Assembly: GCA_028829895.1 (NCBI GenBank)
Contig: CM054181.1
Coordinates: 116,469,860-116,533,859, forward strand
Direction: 5' to 3'
Length of the DNA stretch: 64,000 nucleotides
Origin: Sinotaia quadrata
Taxonomy: Eukaryota; Mollusca; Gastropoda; Architaenioglossa; Viviparidae
The notes beneath the pieces are model-generated. The model did not search any database, was not told the origin of the DNA, and saw only the letters and a program-made list of their open reading frames with translations. Shown piece after piece: positions 11,555-22,262 of this stretch; within the stretch, counting starts at the first letter, position 1, and each line of letters begins with the position of its first letter. A program made the position numbers and the translations under genes.

Positions 11555-11830
11555 AAATGTCGATTAAAGGATAAATTTGTCATCTCCTTTAGTAAGACGT
11601 GTTCCACCTACAGAAATATTGTGTGATGGTAAATGTTTGTCTTTAATGTTGTGGAAGAGAGAAAACGTTTATATCCCACATATCCGCCAAGTGAGAGAGA
11701 CGAGTGGTGTCTGCTGGAGAATTATTAATAACATAAATTAAGATTCTCATATCTAGTAATTAGTTATGGACGAATAATTAATTAATAATATTAATAACCA
11801 TTAATTAATTGGCGTTGGATTCACTTAATC
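11555..11830 (+). mobile_element. Dispersed repeat family A, solitary 3' end
   Basis: Matches only the last 270 bp of the longer copies at 18,937-20,265 and 42,933-44,290. Shared landmarks are 'tctcctttagtaagacg', 'tgtctttaatgttgtgg', 'cacatatcc' + 'gccaagtgagaga' and 'gagaattattaataa'. A solitary 3' end fits 5' truncation as seen with LINE/SINE-type elements, though this is inference. Confidence 0.65.
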
Positions 11831-12154
11831 ACAAGTTTTTTTAACATTATGTTTTAAGCTATAATCCATGAATAGAAGCTCTGGAACTCCTTTTGTAGTG
11901 CAAGGATGTATATGCAAATGGAAACTAAAGGGAGGCAATTAATCGTTCTTGTTTCGAACATTTTCTAATCAAACGTTGTGGCGGTCAATATGATACACCT
12001 TTCGTTTGTTATCGACTGCCATTGCAGCCAGACCACAAGATAGTGGTTGTCTGATTTACAGTGGTTGTCTGATTTACAACTGAAAAATCCTCCACAGACT
12101 GTTTTTGTGTGCTCTTTTTATTTCACTGATGAAACGCTACCGCTGACAACCCTA
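11831..12154. other. Unique DNA upstream of the 62-bp array
   Basis: Contains an 18-bp direct duplication ('agtggttgtctgatttac', 12,042-12,078) just before the large array. No gene is seen. Confidence 0.4.
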
Positions 12155-13556
12155 TACCAGAGTTATATCTTGGTTATGAAAGAAAGGCAGTTAAAAACCT
12201 TACTGTTGAAATCCTATACCAGAGTTATATATTAGTAATGAAAGAAAGGCAGTTAAAAACCTTACTGTTGAAATCCTATACCAGAGTTATATATTAGTTA
12301 TGAAAGAAAGGCAGTTAAAAACCTTACTGTTGAAATCCTATACCAGAGTTATATATTAGTATGAAAGAAAGGCAGTTAAAAACCTTACTGTTGAAATCCT
12401 ATACCAGAGTTATATATTAGTTATGAAAGAAAGGCAGTTAAAACCTTACTGTTGAAATCCTATACCAGAGTTATATATTAGTTATGAAAGAAAGGCAGTT
12501 AAAACCTTACTGTTGAAATCCTATACCAGAGTTATATATTAGTTATGAAAGAAAGGCAGTTAAAACCTTACTGTTGAAATCCTATACCAGAGTTATATAT
12601 TAGTTATGAAAGAAAGGCAGTTAAAACCTTACTGTTGAAATCCTATACCAGAGTTATATATTAGTTATGAAAGAAAGGCAGTTAAAACCTTACTGTTGAA
12701 ATCCTATACCAGAGTTATATATTAGTTATGAAAGAAAGGCAGTTAAAAACCTTACTGTTGAAATCCTATACCAGAGTTATATATTAGTTATGAAAGAAAG
12801 GCAGTTAAAAACCTTACTGTTGAAATCCTATACCAGAGTTATATATTAGTTATGAAAGAAAGGCAGTTAAAAACCTTACTGTTGAAATCCTATACCAGAG
12901 TTATATATTAGTTATGAAAGAAAGGCAGTTAAAAACCTTACTGTTGAAATCCTATACCAGAGTTATATATTAGTTATGAAAGAAAGGCAGTTAAAAACCT
13001 TACTGTTGAAATCCTATACCAGAGTTATATATTAGTTATGAAAGAAAGGCAGTTAAAAACCTTACTGTTGAAATCCTATACCAGAGTTATATATTAGTTA
13101 TGAAAGAAAGGCAGTTAAAATCTTACTGTTGAAATCCTATACCAGAGTTATATATTAGTTATGAAAGAAAGGCAGTTAAAAACCTTACTGTTGAAATCCT
13201 ATACCAGAGTTATATATTAGTTATGAAAGAAAGGCAGTTAAAAACCTTACTGTTGAAATCCTATACCAGAGTTATATATTAGTTATGAAAGAAAGGCAGT
13301 TAAAAACCTTACTGTTGAAATCCTATACCAGAGTTATATATTAGTTATGAAAGAAAGGCAGTTAAAAACCTTACTGTTGAAATCCTATACCAGAGTTATA
13401 TATTAGTTATGAAAGAAAGGCAGTTAAAATCTTACTGTTGAAATCCTATACCAGAGTTATATATTAGTTATGAAAGAAAGGCAGTTAAAAACCTTACTGT
13501 TGAAATCCTATACCAGAGTTATATATTAGTTATGAAAGAAAGGCAGTTAAAATGCG
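12155..13556. repeat. 62-bp minisatellite with block structure
   Basis: About 22 nearly identical 61-62-bp units containing 'tatgaaagaaaggcagttaa', 'ccttactgttgaaatcctat' and 'accagagttatatattagt'. Five consecutive units (about 12,424-12,728) are 61 bp because they carry four rather than five A's after 'gcagtt'. A rare 'aaaatctt' variant occurs at about 13,117 and 13,427, exactly five 62-bp units apart. High identity with shared variants indicates recent growth by multi-unit duplication. Confidence 0.95.
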
Positions 13557-14047
13557 TCGAGTGCGTGTGAAATGTCCATCGACAGTGTCGTCTGCTGGAA
13601 AAGCATACCAGTCAAGGAAAGTCGTCTGCTGAAGACATAGATTGTAGGTCACCGGCAGAAAAAAAAAAAAAGAGTTACTTTGATAGATCAACAAAATACA
13701 AAGAACTTTCTACGTTGTCTGAAAGTATTTATTGACAATTATATAATAAAGTTTTATTACTCTCATTTGTACAGTTTATAACGCCTTTCGCATAAATGCA
13801 AAAAAAAATAAATCTAACCAGTTCACTAAACACACTCAGCTACACATGAATACAATCACAGTATTATTTATTGACTGCTAATATTACTTGGTAGAAATTT
13901 TGGTGGCTTTAAAGCACACACATAGCATACTATTATTTATTTGATGATTGAAATTAAATCAAATATATTCAGAGTGCACTGCATTTATCTTCATTAAAAT
14001 ATGTACAAACATAATATAATAATAGGTTGTTCATACCGACTCCAAAA
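13557..14047. other. Unique AT-rich DNA, nothing recognised
   Basis: Contains two nearby 'gtcgtctgctg' motifs (13,588 and 13,622) and a poly-A tract at about 13,659. No gene is seen. Confidence 0.4.
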
Positions 14048-14049
14048 TG

Positions 14050-14112
<63 letters not shown>

Positions 14113-14200
14113 GTCTGTCTATCTCTCTATCTATCTATCTACCTCTGTCTTTCTGTCTGTCTGTCTATTTATCTGTCTTTCTTTCTGTCTGTCTGTCTGT

Positions 14201-14251
<51 letters not shown>
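14048..14251. repeat. (CTAT)n / GATA tetranucleotide array
   Basis: CTAT repeats with a central interrupted stretch of CTGT and TTCT variants (GATA/GACA on the other strand). Open frames (IYLS/SVCL) are low complexity. Confidence 0.96.
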
Positions 14252-14252
<1 letters not shown>

Positions 14253-14534
14253 ATGGTACTGTGATAATACAGTAGTATCCAGTTTTCTATTATTGAATGA
14301 CTTAGACATTTATTGAAACTTTTTTCTTCAACATCATCAATATATACTGTTCATATTTAATTTGAAGTTTTGACTTAATTTAAAAATGGAGAGTGGAGAG
14401 ACGGTGAATATTACAAACTATTCCAGAATGAGTTGTTTTTTTTCTAAAAATAAAACTATACATTGTTAATCTGTCTATAAGTTAACAAGGAACCACTATC
14501 CATAATCATACATTTCTTCGCAAGATTACAACCT
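14252..14534. other. AT-rich spacer
   Basis: Nothing recognised between the tetranucleotide array and the 36-bp array. Confidence 0.4.
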
Positions 14535-15456
14535 ATTACTATTGCTTAAGTGTAAATTGATGTCACACAATTATTATTGCTGAACTGTAAGTTCATGTTG
14601 CAGATTACAGCTAAAATATTTTTCTCTCATATAATTACTAATGCTGATTTGTAAATTGTTGTTACACAATTACTATTGCTGAAGTGTAAATTGGTGTCAC
14701 ACAATTACTAATGCTGAAGTGTAAATTGATGTCACACAGTTACTAATGCTGAAGATTACATTGATATCAAACAATTACTATTGCTGAAGTGTAAATTAGT
14801 GTCACACAATTACTAATGCTGAAGTGTAAATTAATGTCACAATTACTAATGCTGAAGTGTAAATTGATGTCACACAATTACTAATGCTGAAATGTAAATT
14901 GATGTCACACAATTACTTATGCTGAAGTGAAATTGATGTCACACAATTACTAATGCTGAAGTGTAAATTGATGTCACGCAATTACTAATGCTCAATTGTA
15001 AATTGATGTCACACAATTACTAATGCTGAAGTGTAAATTAATGTCACACAATTACTAATGCTGAAATGTAAATTGATGTCACACAATTACTATTGCTGAA
15101 TTGTAAATTGATGTCACACAATTACTAATGCTGAAGTGTAAATTGATGTCACACAGTTACTAATGCTGAAATGTAAATTAATGTCACACAATTACTAATG
15201 CTGAAGTGTAAATTAATATCACACAATTACTAATGCTGATGTGTAAATTAATATCACACAATTACTAATGCTGGTGTAAATTAATGTCACACAATTACTA
15301 ATGCTGAAGTGTAAATTAATGTCACGCAGTTACTAATGCTGAATTGTAAATTAAAGTCACACTATTACTAATGCTGAAGTGTAAATTGATGTCACACAGT
15401 TACTAATGCTGAAATGTAAATTACAATTACTAATGCTGAAGTGTAAATTAATGTCA
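14535..15456. repeat. 36-bp minisatellite abutting the TRIM gene
   Basis: About 25 copies of a 36-bp unit containing 'attactaatgctgaagtgta' and 'aattgatgtcacacaa'. The last partial copy runs into the TRIM 5' UTR, ending about 42 bp before its start codon. The TRIM promoter or transcription start must therefore lie inside or beyond the array, unless there is a distant non-coding exon. Confidence 0.93.
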
Positions 15457-15481
15457 CAGCCTTCACGACAGAAGTCAACAA

Positions 15482-15487
15482 ATGTAG
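15482..15487 (+). promoter_or_regulatory. Minimal start-stop uORF (ATG-TAG)
   Basis: An ATG immediately followed by TAG lies 11 bases before the TRIM start codon. If transcribed, such start-stop elements can hold ribosomes and lower downstream translation. Its presence is seen directly; its effect is inferred. Confidence 0.4.
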
Positions 15488-15497
15488 TGGCTCCAAC

Positions 15498-16307
15498 ATG
15501 GCCTCGACACAGTGCTCTCTCAGTGACTGCATGCAGTGTGGGTCTCTCTGTCTTGGCCCCAAGATTTTGCCATGCGGGCACTGTGTGTGCAAGAAGTGTG
15601 CCCTCCGGGTGTTGGGAGGCGAGTGCGACACGTTGGAATGTCCTCTCTGTGACCACCCTATACCACGAAGCACAGGAGAGTCAATTAAAGATGCAGTGAA
15701 CAAAATGGCCACCGACTTTGTCATCGAAGAACTGGTAAATTCTAGCCTCGCAGAGCAGCAGGGTTTGCGCTGTCATTCGTGTCCGGAGAAGAATGCAGTT
15801 TCTATTTGCCTGGACTGCGGGAAGTATTACTGTGACGTGTGCAAAGTCGAACACAAAACGCACGTCATTACGAAATGTCACGACATGATGTCACTGAAAA
15901 CGCTGCAACTCATGAAGAGCTCGTCTCAGAACAAGAATTTCTTCTCAATACGGGCAGAGAGAGAACTGAACACGCTCGGTGATGATAATTCTCCTTGTTT
16001 AGATGACAACGACAAAGAATCGTTACAGATGGAGAGGATGCACTTCAAAGAACAGATCCGTAAATTTGAAAACGCTGCAAGGAAAGTAGATGACGCGATT
16101 CTGGAGTTGCAGAAATTCAAAGAAGACCTTGAGAAAAAGCAACACTTACTGTCCGTGTATTGCAGTCGCCTGTCCACAAATGGCGACCAGCTACTCCACA
16201 AATGGCAGAAAATTACTCCCCGCCTGCAGAAATTGAAAACCGACCTTAGTCCCCCTGATCACATCGTTCTCCACCAACTTCAACACGTCATCAGCAGGTT
16301 ACAGTCA
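15498..16307 (+). CDS. TRIM-type E3 ubiquitin ligase, exon 1 (RING, B-box, coiled coil)
   Basis: First coding exon (270 residues, ends in phase 0) of a TRIM protein. RING finger at residues 11-51: C11, C14, C26, H28, C31, C34, C48 and C51, the C3HC4 zinc ligand pattern that recruits ubiquitin-loaded E2. B-box at 92-122: C92, C95, C104, C107, C112, C115, H119 and H122. The second ligand is Cys where the common B-box2 has His. A coiled coil at about 175-265, rich in E, K, L and Q, should mediate dimerisation. The start ATG has A at -3 and G at +4. The exon ends at a strong donor (tca|gtaagt); reading through would stop after two codons (VS). The exon is clearly more GC-rich than its flanks. The substrate is unknown. 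TRIM families are expanded in molluscs, where many members are linked to immunity or development, so no one-to-one human orthologue is claimed. Confidence 0.9.
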
Positions 16308-16432
16308 GTAAGTTGATCACATGGTGTTAGCATTAACTTCGAAATGTCATTACTGTGTTGTAGAATACGATATATATATTTATTATTTTAAGAGTTTCTT
16401 TATTTACTGCTCTATTACAATTTGCAAGATTG

Positions 16433-16650
16433 TTCCTGTATACTCTAACCTATTACTTAGTGTTATATTAGAGAATTATGTTCCTGTAAATTTGTATACA
16501 TTGTTTGCTTTTGTGTTTAGAGAGTGTAAGTGTGTTCTTGTAAATGTGTATACATTGTTTGCTTTTGTGTTTAGAGAGTGTAAGTGTGTTCTTGTAAATT
16601 TGTATTCGTTATTTGCCTTACTGTGTAGTGGAAGCGTGTTCCTGTAAATG
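16433..16650. repeat. 54-bp tandem repeat in TRIM intron 1
   Basis: About four copies with 'attgtttgcttttgtgttta' and 'gagagtgtaagtgtgttctt'. The middle two are nearly identical. Confidence 0.8.
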
Positions 16651-16884
16651 TTTATTCTTCATGTTTAATCAAGAAAAGGTCTCCAGATTACAGAAAGCAT
16701 TTAATGTAATGCTCTGTCACCTTTAAAAAACAATCACTAAATTGTAAAATAATGCAAAGTATATTATTTTGTTAACCTGAAGAAATGGTCAGTAGATGGC
16801 AGAAAGCAAACGTATATATTACATGCTTTTTTTAAAGAATTAGTAATCTTCCAAACATTTTTTCATAAAATTTTAAAACAAAAA

Positions 16885-17175
16885 TTATTTTAATTAAACA
16901 TAAGACGTTCTGTAGTGAATGAACAATAAATGCATTTTGTGACTTAAAGTATACTCTCCTTTATGGACTTTGCTGAACACACAAAGATTTCCAGCGTGTT
17001 CAGAAACACGTAAGTTCGCAACGTCAAATGAGAGACAGAAAAGTCGTGACATAGCAGCACGTGCAAGATGAAAGTGGCAAAAACGAGGAGATATCTGGAA
17101 TCTATTATGCAATAGGATTAGCTCTTTATCAATTCAAGTCTGATTAAACAGAAAGTGAAAACGATTCAGATGGAT
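16885..17175 (+). mobile_element. Dispersed repeat family C, copy 2
   Basis: Diverged copy of 8,420-8,735 in the same orientation, inside TRIM intron 1. The box-B-like end reads 'aattcaagtc' here, so it has decayed from 'ggttcgagtc'. Confidence 0.5.
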
Positions 17176-17637
17176 GGTTTGCAAGTTAATTCATATGTTG
17201 ATATGCTCTTTTTACAGGTTCTGCTAGCCCGTTCTCTGTCCAATATTCTCATAATATTGACATGGACCCCGTAATGGTTCTACCATATAAGAGTTCAAAT
17301 GGCAAGAATTGGGATGAATCTTGTGGTAGTTTATGCAATGCAAACAAAAGTGCTGGCTAATATAAATCCCAATAATGTGGTCTTTCCGTGCACAGTTTTC
17401 TCAAAGACTTGGTAAGAGTAGCATTCATTGTTATAACACTGTCTATGTTTGTTCTGTCACCACCAGGTCTGATCAGTGCTTTCATCTACCAATTTTGCTT
17501 CTCTGAGCAGGGCCTTTCCCCCTTAGGTTCAGCCACAGTCTGACAGTCAGAAACCATTATCTGTTCTGCCATGACTGACATGCCCTACAAATGACAGTTT
17601 CAGACAATGTGCATCACCTGCACACTTGCTACTGACG

Positions 17638-17775
17638 GACGTTTAACTGATGACGATTAACTGTCATGCGATTAACTTTCTTCGCGATTATATGTCATAG
17701 GCCTTTAAGTGGTTCGAGTTTAAGTGACTGCGATTAAATGTGGTGCGTTTAAGTGACGCGCGATTAAATGTCTAT
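17638..17775. repeat. Degenerate 'gattaa/tttaag' short repeat
   Basis: About seven imperfect units of 17-22 bp alternating 'gcgattaaatgtc' and 'gtttaagtgac'. Its CpG content is high compared with the intron around it. Confidence 0.55.
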
Positions 17776-17915
17776 AAACCCTTTACCCCATATTTTCTTT
17801 GACGGAATTTCGATCTGCAAAGTTTAATAAATTTCACAACAAGCATTTAACCTATAATAATATATTAAACTAATCAAGAGAGTAAATATTGACGTTATAT
17901 ATTTTTTGTAATCAG

Positions 17916-17979
17916 GCGAAGGAAGTTAGTGGCATTATGGGATATGAACAGTGGACTCGTGAGACGACAGCCATGATGG
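17916..17979 (+). CDS. TRIM-type E3 ubiquitin ligase, exon 2 (linker)
   Basis: A 64-bp exon between a good acceptor (T-rich tract then 'taatcag|') and a perfect donor ('gatgg|gtaagt'). It enters in phase 0 and leaves in phase 1, encoding 21 residues (AKEVSGIMGYEQWTRETTAM + M) plus one base. These phases match exon 1 and exon 3 exactly, which is the main evidence. It forms the linker between coiled coil and propeller. It is too short to be found by open-frame length. Confidence 0.8.
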
Positions 17980-18391
17980 GTAAGTTAATGGGTTATTTTC
18001 TTTTTGTCAGCCTAGTTCTTGTGTTAAAGAATTCCTCATGATGAATATTGTTTATATTAGAGCGAGTTTCTGAAAATCAAGTAGGCGTACTGAACTATTT
18101 TTAGCTTATGACAGACGGTTTGTATTACCACCTCTTAGCAAATGTAATGACGTCATATTCTATATATTCGATAAAAGCTTTCTAAAATATCTACACTAAT
18201 CTTGTGTAATATAACACCTTTGCTTTGCTGACAAAATTATTTAGATTTAGCGACTTGGTAAAAGTTTTTTTTGAAAGTAGCACTTGGTCAGACAATTTAA
18301 GTCAAATGAAGTCTGCTTTCTACTGACGCTTCAAAGTCATTTTGTATAGATTGAAATAACGTCTTCTTAGAAAACTTAGAAATTATCAATA

Positions 18392-18392
<1 letters not shown>

Positions 18393-18452
<60 letters not shown>

Positions 18453-18508
18453 TGTGTGTGTGTGTGAGTGTGTGTGTGTGCGAGAGAGAGAGAGAGAGAG
18501 AGTGTGTG
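18393..18508. repeat. (TG)n(GA)n compound microsatellite
   Basis: TG repeats to about 18,480 followed by a GA tract, then TG again. Confidence 0.95.
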
Positions 18509-18599
18509 TGCGATTTGTGGTGCCAAATCATTTCTATTATTGCAAATTCGACAATGCTATGTTAGCTGTATGGACATGTCAGTAATTTAGACGTCCTTT

Positions 18600-18925
18600 A
18601 GAATTTGAGTCTTGTTCCCTAGCTAATACATGTTGTCTGTCAGTATTTGAGTCTTGTCTCTAAGCTAATACATGTTGTCTGTCAGTATTTGAGTCTTGTC
18701 TCTAAGCTAATACATGTTGTCTGTCAGTATTTGAGTCTTGTCTCTAAGTTAATACATGTTGTCTGTCAGTATTTGAGTCTTGTCTCTAAGCTAATACATG
18801 TTGTCTGTCAGTATTTGAGTCTTGTCTCTAAGCTAATACATTTTTGTCTGTCAGTATTTGAGTCATGTCTCTATTATAATACATGTTGTCTGTCAGTATT
18901 TAAGTTTTGTCTCTTTGTATATTTC
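18600..18925. repeat. 42-bp minisatellite in TRIM intron 2
   Basis: About seven copies of a 42-bp unit with 'tgtctctaagctaatacatg' and 'ttgtctgtcagtatttgagt'. Left copies are nearly identical and the right end is diverged. Confidence 0.9.
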
Positions 18926-18936
18926 TTTTTGTCTGT

Positions 18937-20265
18937 CTGGTCATGAAAGACGGCTGTTAGCTTAATGGTGAAATAACTGACTGATTGAAAGAAAATGGAC
19001 TTAGAAATAGTTCATACATTTTGTTATTGAGGTTATACTTGCATTATACATAGAGATGTATTAGGTAAGTAGACTATTATTTCTACAAATTCTTAACTAT
19101 GATGCTTATATGTAGTATGCTAAACACTTGACATTGTTGCTAGTGAACCCGCTCATAAAACTATTATGCTGTATTTATTATGTTGTGTGCATGTATTGGG
19201 CTAATAAATACTGTTGCAGGAAATTGTAAGTTGAGACTTGAATGTAAGAAAGAATGGATTTATAAAGGAATAAACTAAAAACTTAAGGTTTTTTCTCTGA
19301 TTATGTTTTACAGGGAACAAGCAGCCTTTCCTTATTTATCTCAATCTCCTGGCTTACTGATTTATAAACCACTATGACCATGGTAGACATGAGAAGTATA
19401 TACTGCAGTGTGTAAGTGTAAGGGATACACTGATTGCTGATATATGGTGGCAAAATATGTTGATTACATCGAAGAATTTCTGATTCAAGGAAGTTACTGG
19501 GAATCACTACATTTGTTGGTCTGTTTGGGGGAGCTATTACAGCAGTTCCAGATTAGACGTGAGAGAATATCAGTGAATCAGTGATCTACAATGTGAAGAG
19601 GGAAATGTGGAATTGATGGGAACAATGAACTTGTGACTTTGTTATGAAAAGCACATGAAAAAAGACTTTTGTGGCTTCATCCTTACAAGGTTACGTAGAA
19701 ACCATTATTGCTTATCTCTAATAACTCTTTTTCTGTTCTCTGATAAGAACTATCCTGTGATTTGTATTGACACTAATCTATTGAATTGTGTGTTAGGATA
19801 TAAGACTATATAGATATTAAAATTATTCTAATGTGGTTTCATGGAAATATTTTCAAGTAATCTTTTTCATTGGATTTGTTATATGTATATTGATTGTTGA
19901 TTTCATAAATTTATTGTTAGATTTATTGACCTTCTTATACCTATTGATAATCTTATGTTGGAGAAGAAAGTGTGTGGATGGGGGCTCGATAATTTTATAT
20001 ATATATAAAGAATAGATTTATCTTCTCCTTTAGTAAGAAGTTTTCAACCTATGGAAATATTGTGGGACAGTAAATGCTTGTCTTTAATGTTGTGGAACAA
20101 AGAAAAGGTTTACAGCGCTCACATATCCGCCAAGTGAGAGAAAAGGGTCATCTGTGGAGAATTATTAATAATATCAAATACGATTCTCATCACTTGTAAT
20201 TAGTTATGGAAGATTAATTAAACAATAATCATCATAACAATTAACTAGGTGGCATTGGCGTCACA
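18937..20265 (+). mobile_element. Dispersed repeat family A, long copy 1
   Basis: About 1.3 kb matching 42,933-44,290 throughout. Shared landmarks are 'ttagcttaatggtga', 'agtagactattatttctaca', 'gtaagttgagacttgaat', 'tgtctttaatgttgtgg' and the end 'gagaattattaata'. The copies differ by many substitutions and indels and no intact reading frame remains. The family is unclassified; a decayed retroelement or a non-autonomous element are both possible. Confidence 0.7.
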
Positions 20266-20466
20266 TTACCTTTGACGTAAAACTGGTTTAGTATTAACGA
20301 ATATGGAAAAGTTAAATTTAATAATTATAGTCATGAAATAGTTGTGCCAGTTATCAGCTAGTCAAATCTGTGTTAGAGTCAAATTTCTTTTGCTGGAATC
20401 CTCATGTATGTAACTAATTTCTACACACAAGACATGTGTCATTAATTTATTGGATGTTTTAAACAG

Positions 20467-21308
20467 GTGTGCTCAACACCAACTTAGTGCAATGCACTCC
20501 AACACCAACAACAGCAAGCGACACGGATCGTCCTTGGATTACGCAAATTTTAGTGACGTCACAAGGACAGTTAATCATGGCAGACTGCAACAACAGCATG
20601 GTGAAGGTTGCAACTGTGACACACCCGTCCGCCATTCGTGGTGTCGTGCTTCACGTGGATCCTTTGCGGCTGGCACAACTGCAGGACGGCCGGGTGGCCG
20701 TGACCGCAATTAACAGGTTTCTGTACCTGGTCGACGTGTCCGGTCAACCGACCATCTTATCACACTGCAAGACAGTCCGCCAGTACCGGGGCTTGGCCGC
20801 CGGATGTGACGACAACACTCTGGTCGTTGGTTGCGGTAGAGACATGCGCAAGTCGCCGTGCATTGACGTCATCTCGCTCTCGGGTGACGTGCTAAGAACG
20901 ATTGCGAACAGCGATGACGTGCAAGGACTAATTGACCCCGAATATTTGTTCATGGTTGGCGATGAAGTGCTTGTTTCAGACTGGGGGAGCCACTCAGTAC
21001 TGCGGGTCGATCTAGCAACGGGGTGTTTGATAGACACAATGACGCATGCGCAACTGAAGTTGCCGTGCCAGGTGGCCACTGATAGTGAGGGCAGCGTGTA
21101 CATCGCAAGCGCCGAGCGCCGTTGTGTGATGATCCGAGCGGTTGGCGGGGAGTGGCGTCGGTTTCTGGTTGGCACTAACGATGGGGATGGGCCTCGAGAT
21201 ATGCCAATAGGGATTTTCATCAGTGGGAAAACTGTCTGGGTTAGCTGGTATAAGCTAGGGTTCGAGCCTGATTGTTATTCTGTAGTGAAGGGATTTGAAC
21301 TCACCTAA
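20467..21308 (+). CDS. TRIM-type E3 ubiquitin ligase, exon 3 (NHL-like propeller)
   Basis: Last coding exon: residue 292 (split Gly codon) to 571, then TAA. The acceptor is 'tttaaacag|', and phase 1 entry restores GGT then GTG CTC AAC in frame. The roughly 275-residue domain shows six blade-like repeats of the NHL type, for example around 'QGQLIMADCNN', 'DGRVAVTAINR', 'DNTLVVGCG', 'GDEVLVSDWGSHSVLRVD', 'EGSVYIASAER' and 'GKTVWVSWY'. NHL propellers in TRIM proteins bind protein or RNA targets and set substrate choice. The exon is far more GC- and CpG-rich than the introns. The 571-residue total is normal for invertebrate TRIM-NHL-like proteins; a filamin domain, as in TRIM2/3/71, is not visible. 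Confidence 0.88.
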
Positions 21309-21415
21309 ATCTTGATGCACTTTAAATAACTTAAACAGCTGTTGTTCTTTTAAGACCCTCAGAATAACTTACAGCTATGCAAATAATCATTAGATTAAAA
21401 TGCAAAGATATAAAA

Positions 21416-21421
21416 AATAAA
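21416..21421 (+). terminator. Polyadenylation signal AATAAA (TRIM gene)
   Basis: Canonical AATAAA 108 bases after the TRIM stop codon, just before the 33-bp array. The sequence is A-rich, so chance occurrence is possible. Confidence 0.45.
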
Positions 21422-21424
21422 CAG

Positions 21425-22262
21425 TAAATTCAAACATAGTGATAGCAAATTAATCAGTAGATATACAGCAAAATCAACAGTATATTATACTGTAGAGACC
21501 AAAGTGATTTAAACAGTACAAAAAAATGTAGAGGTAAACAGTAAAATAAGCAAAAGGCCAAATTTAGGAATAGATAATAAAATAAGCAGTATGTCAAAAT
21601 GTAAATAAAACAGTAAAATAAGCAGTAGGTCAAAATATAAAGATAAACATTAAAATAAGCAGTATGTCAAAATGTAAAGATTGGCAGTAAAATAAAGCAG
21701 TAAACCAAAATGTAGAGATATGTAGTAAATTAAGCAGTAGATCAAACTGTAGAGATAAATAGTAAAATAAGCAGTAGGTCAAAATATAAAGCTAGTAAAA
21801 TAAGAAGTAGGTCAAAATATAAAGATAGAAAAATAAGAAACAGGACAAAATGTAAAGAGAGTAAAATAAGAAGTAGGACAAAATGTAAAGAGAGTAAAAT
21901 AAGAAGTAGGACAAAATGTAAAGAGTGTAAAATAAGAAGTAGGTCAAAATATAAAGATAGTAAAATAAGAAGTAGGACAAAATGTAAAGAGAGTAAAATA
22001 AGAAGTAGGACAAAATGTAAAGAGAGTAAAATAAGAAGTAGGACAAAATGTAAAGAGAGTAAAATAAGAAGTAGGACAAAATGTAAAGAGAGTAAAATAA
22101 GAAGTAGGACAAAATGTAAAGAGAGTAAAATAAGAAGTAGGACAAAATGTAAAGAGAGTAAAATAAGAAGTAGGACAAAATGTAAAGAGAGTAAAATAAG
22201 AAGCAGGTCAAATTGTAAAGGATAGTAAAATAAGCAGTAGGTAAAAATAAAAGAGTACAGCA
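21425..22262. repeat. 33-bp minisatellite downstream of TRIM
   Basis: About 25 copies. Left copies are diverged ('gtaaaataagcagtaggtca'), and copies from about 21,850 to 22,200 are nearly identical ('gtaaaataagaagtaggaca' + 'aaatgtaaagaga'). The 33-bp period makes a 173-codon open frame on the minus strand (FYSLYILSYFL-like repeats). This is a by-product of the period, not a gene. Confidence 0.93.

Larger units (their letters stand above)
16308..17915 (+). other. TRIM intron 1
   Basis: GT-AG intron of 1,608 bp. It contains a 54-bp repeat (16,433-16,650), a copy of dispersed family C (16,885-17,175) and a degenerate 'gcgattaaatgt' repeat (17,640-17,770). A possible cryptic exon at 17,219-17,411 ('tttacag|' to '|gtaaga') has stop codons in all frames, so it is not coding. 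Confidence 0.75.
17980..20466 (+). other. TRIM intron 2
   Basis: GT-AG intron of 2,487 bp. It holds a (TG)n-(GA)n microsatellite, a 42-bp minisatellite and the 1.3-kb dispersed family A element, which together fill most of it. Confidence 0.75.

Noticed and set aside
12155..13556. CRISPR-like array
   Set aside because: Units are directly contiguous without variable spacers, and the genome is eukaryotic. The same applies to all other arrays here.
15392..15724. Minus-strand frames of about 100 codons over TRIM exon 1
   Set aside because: Shadow frames of the GC-rich RING exon; no domain.
17219..17411. Extra TRIM exon between 'tttacag' and '|gtaaga' in intron 1
   Set aside because: All frames contain stop codons, and exon 1 joins exon 2 in phase without it.
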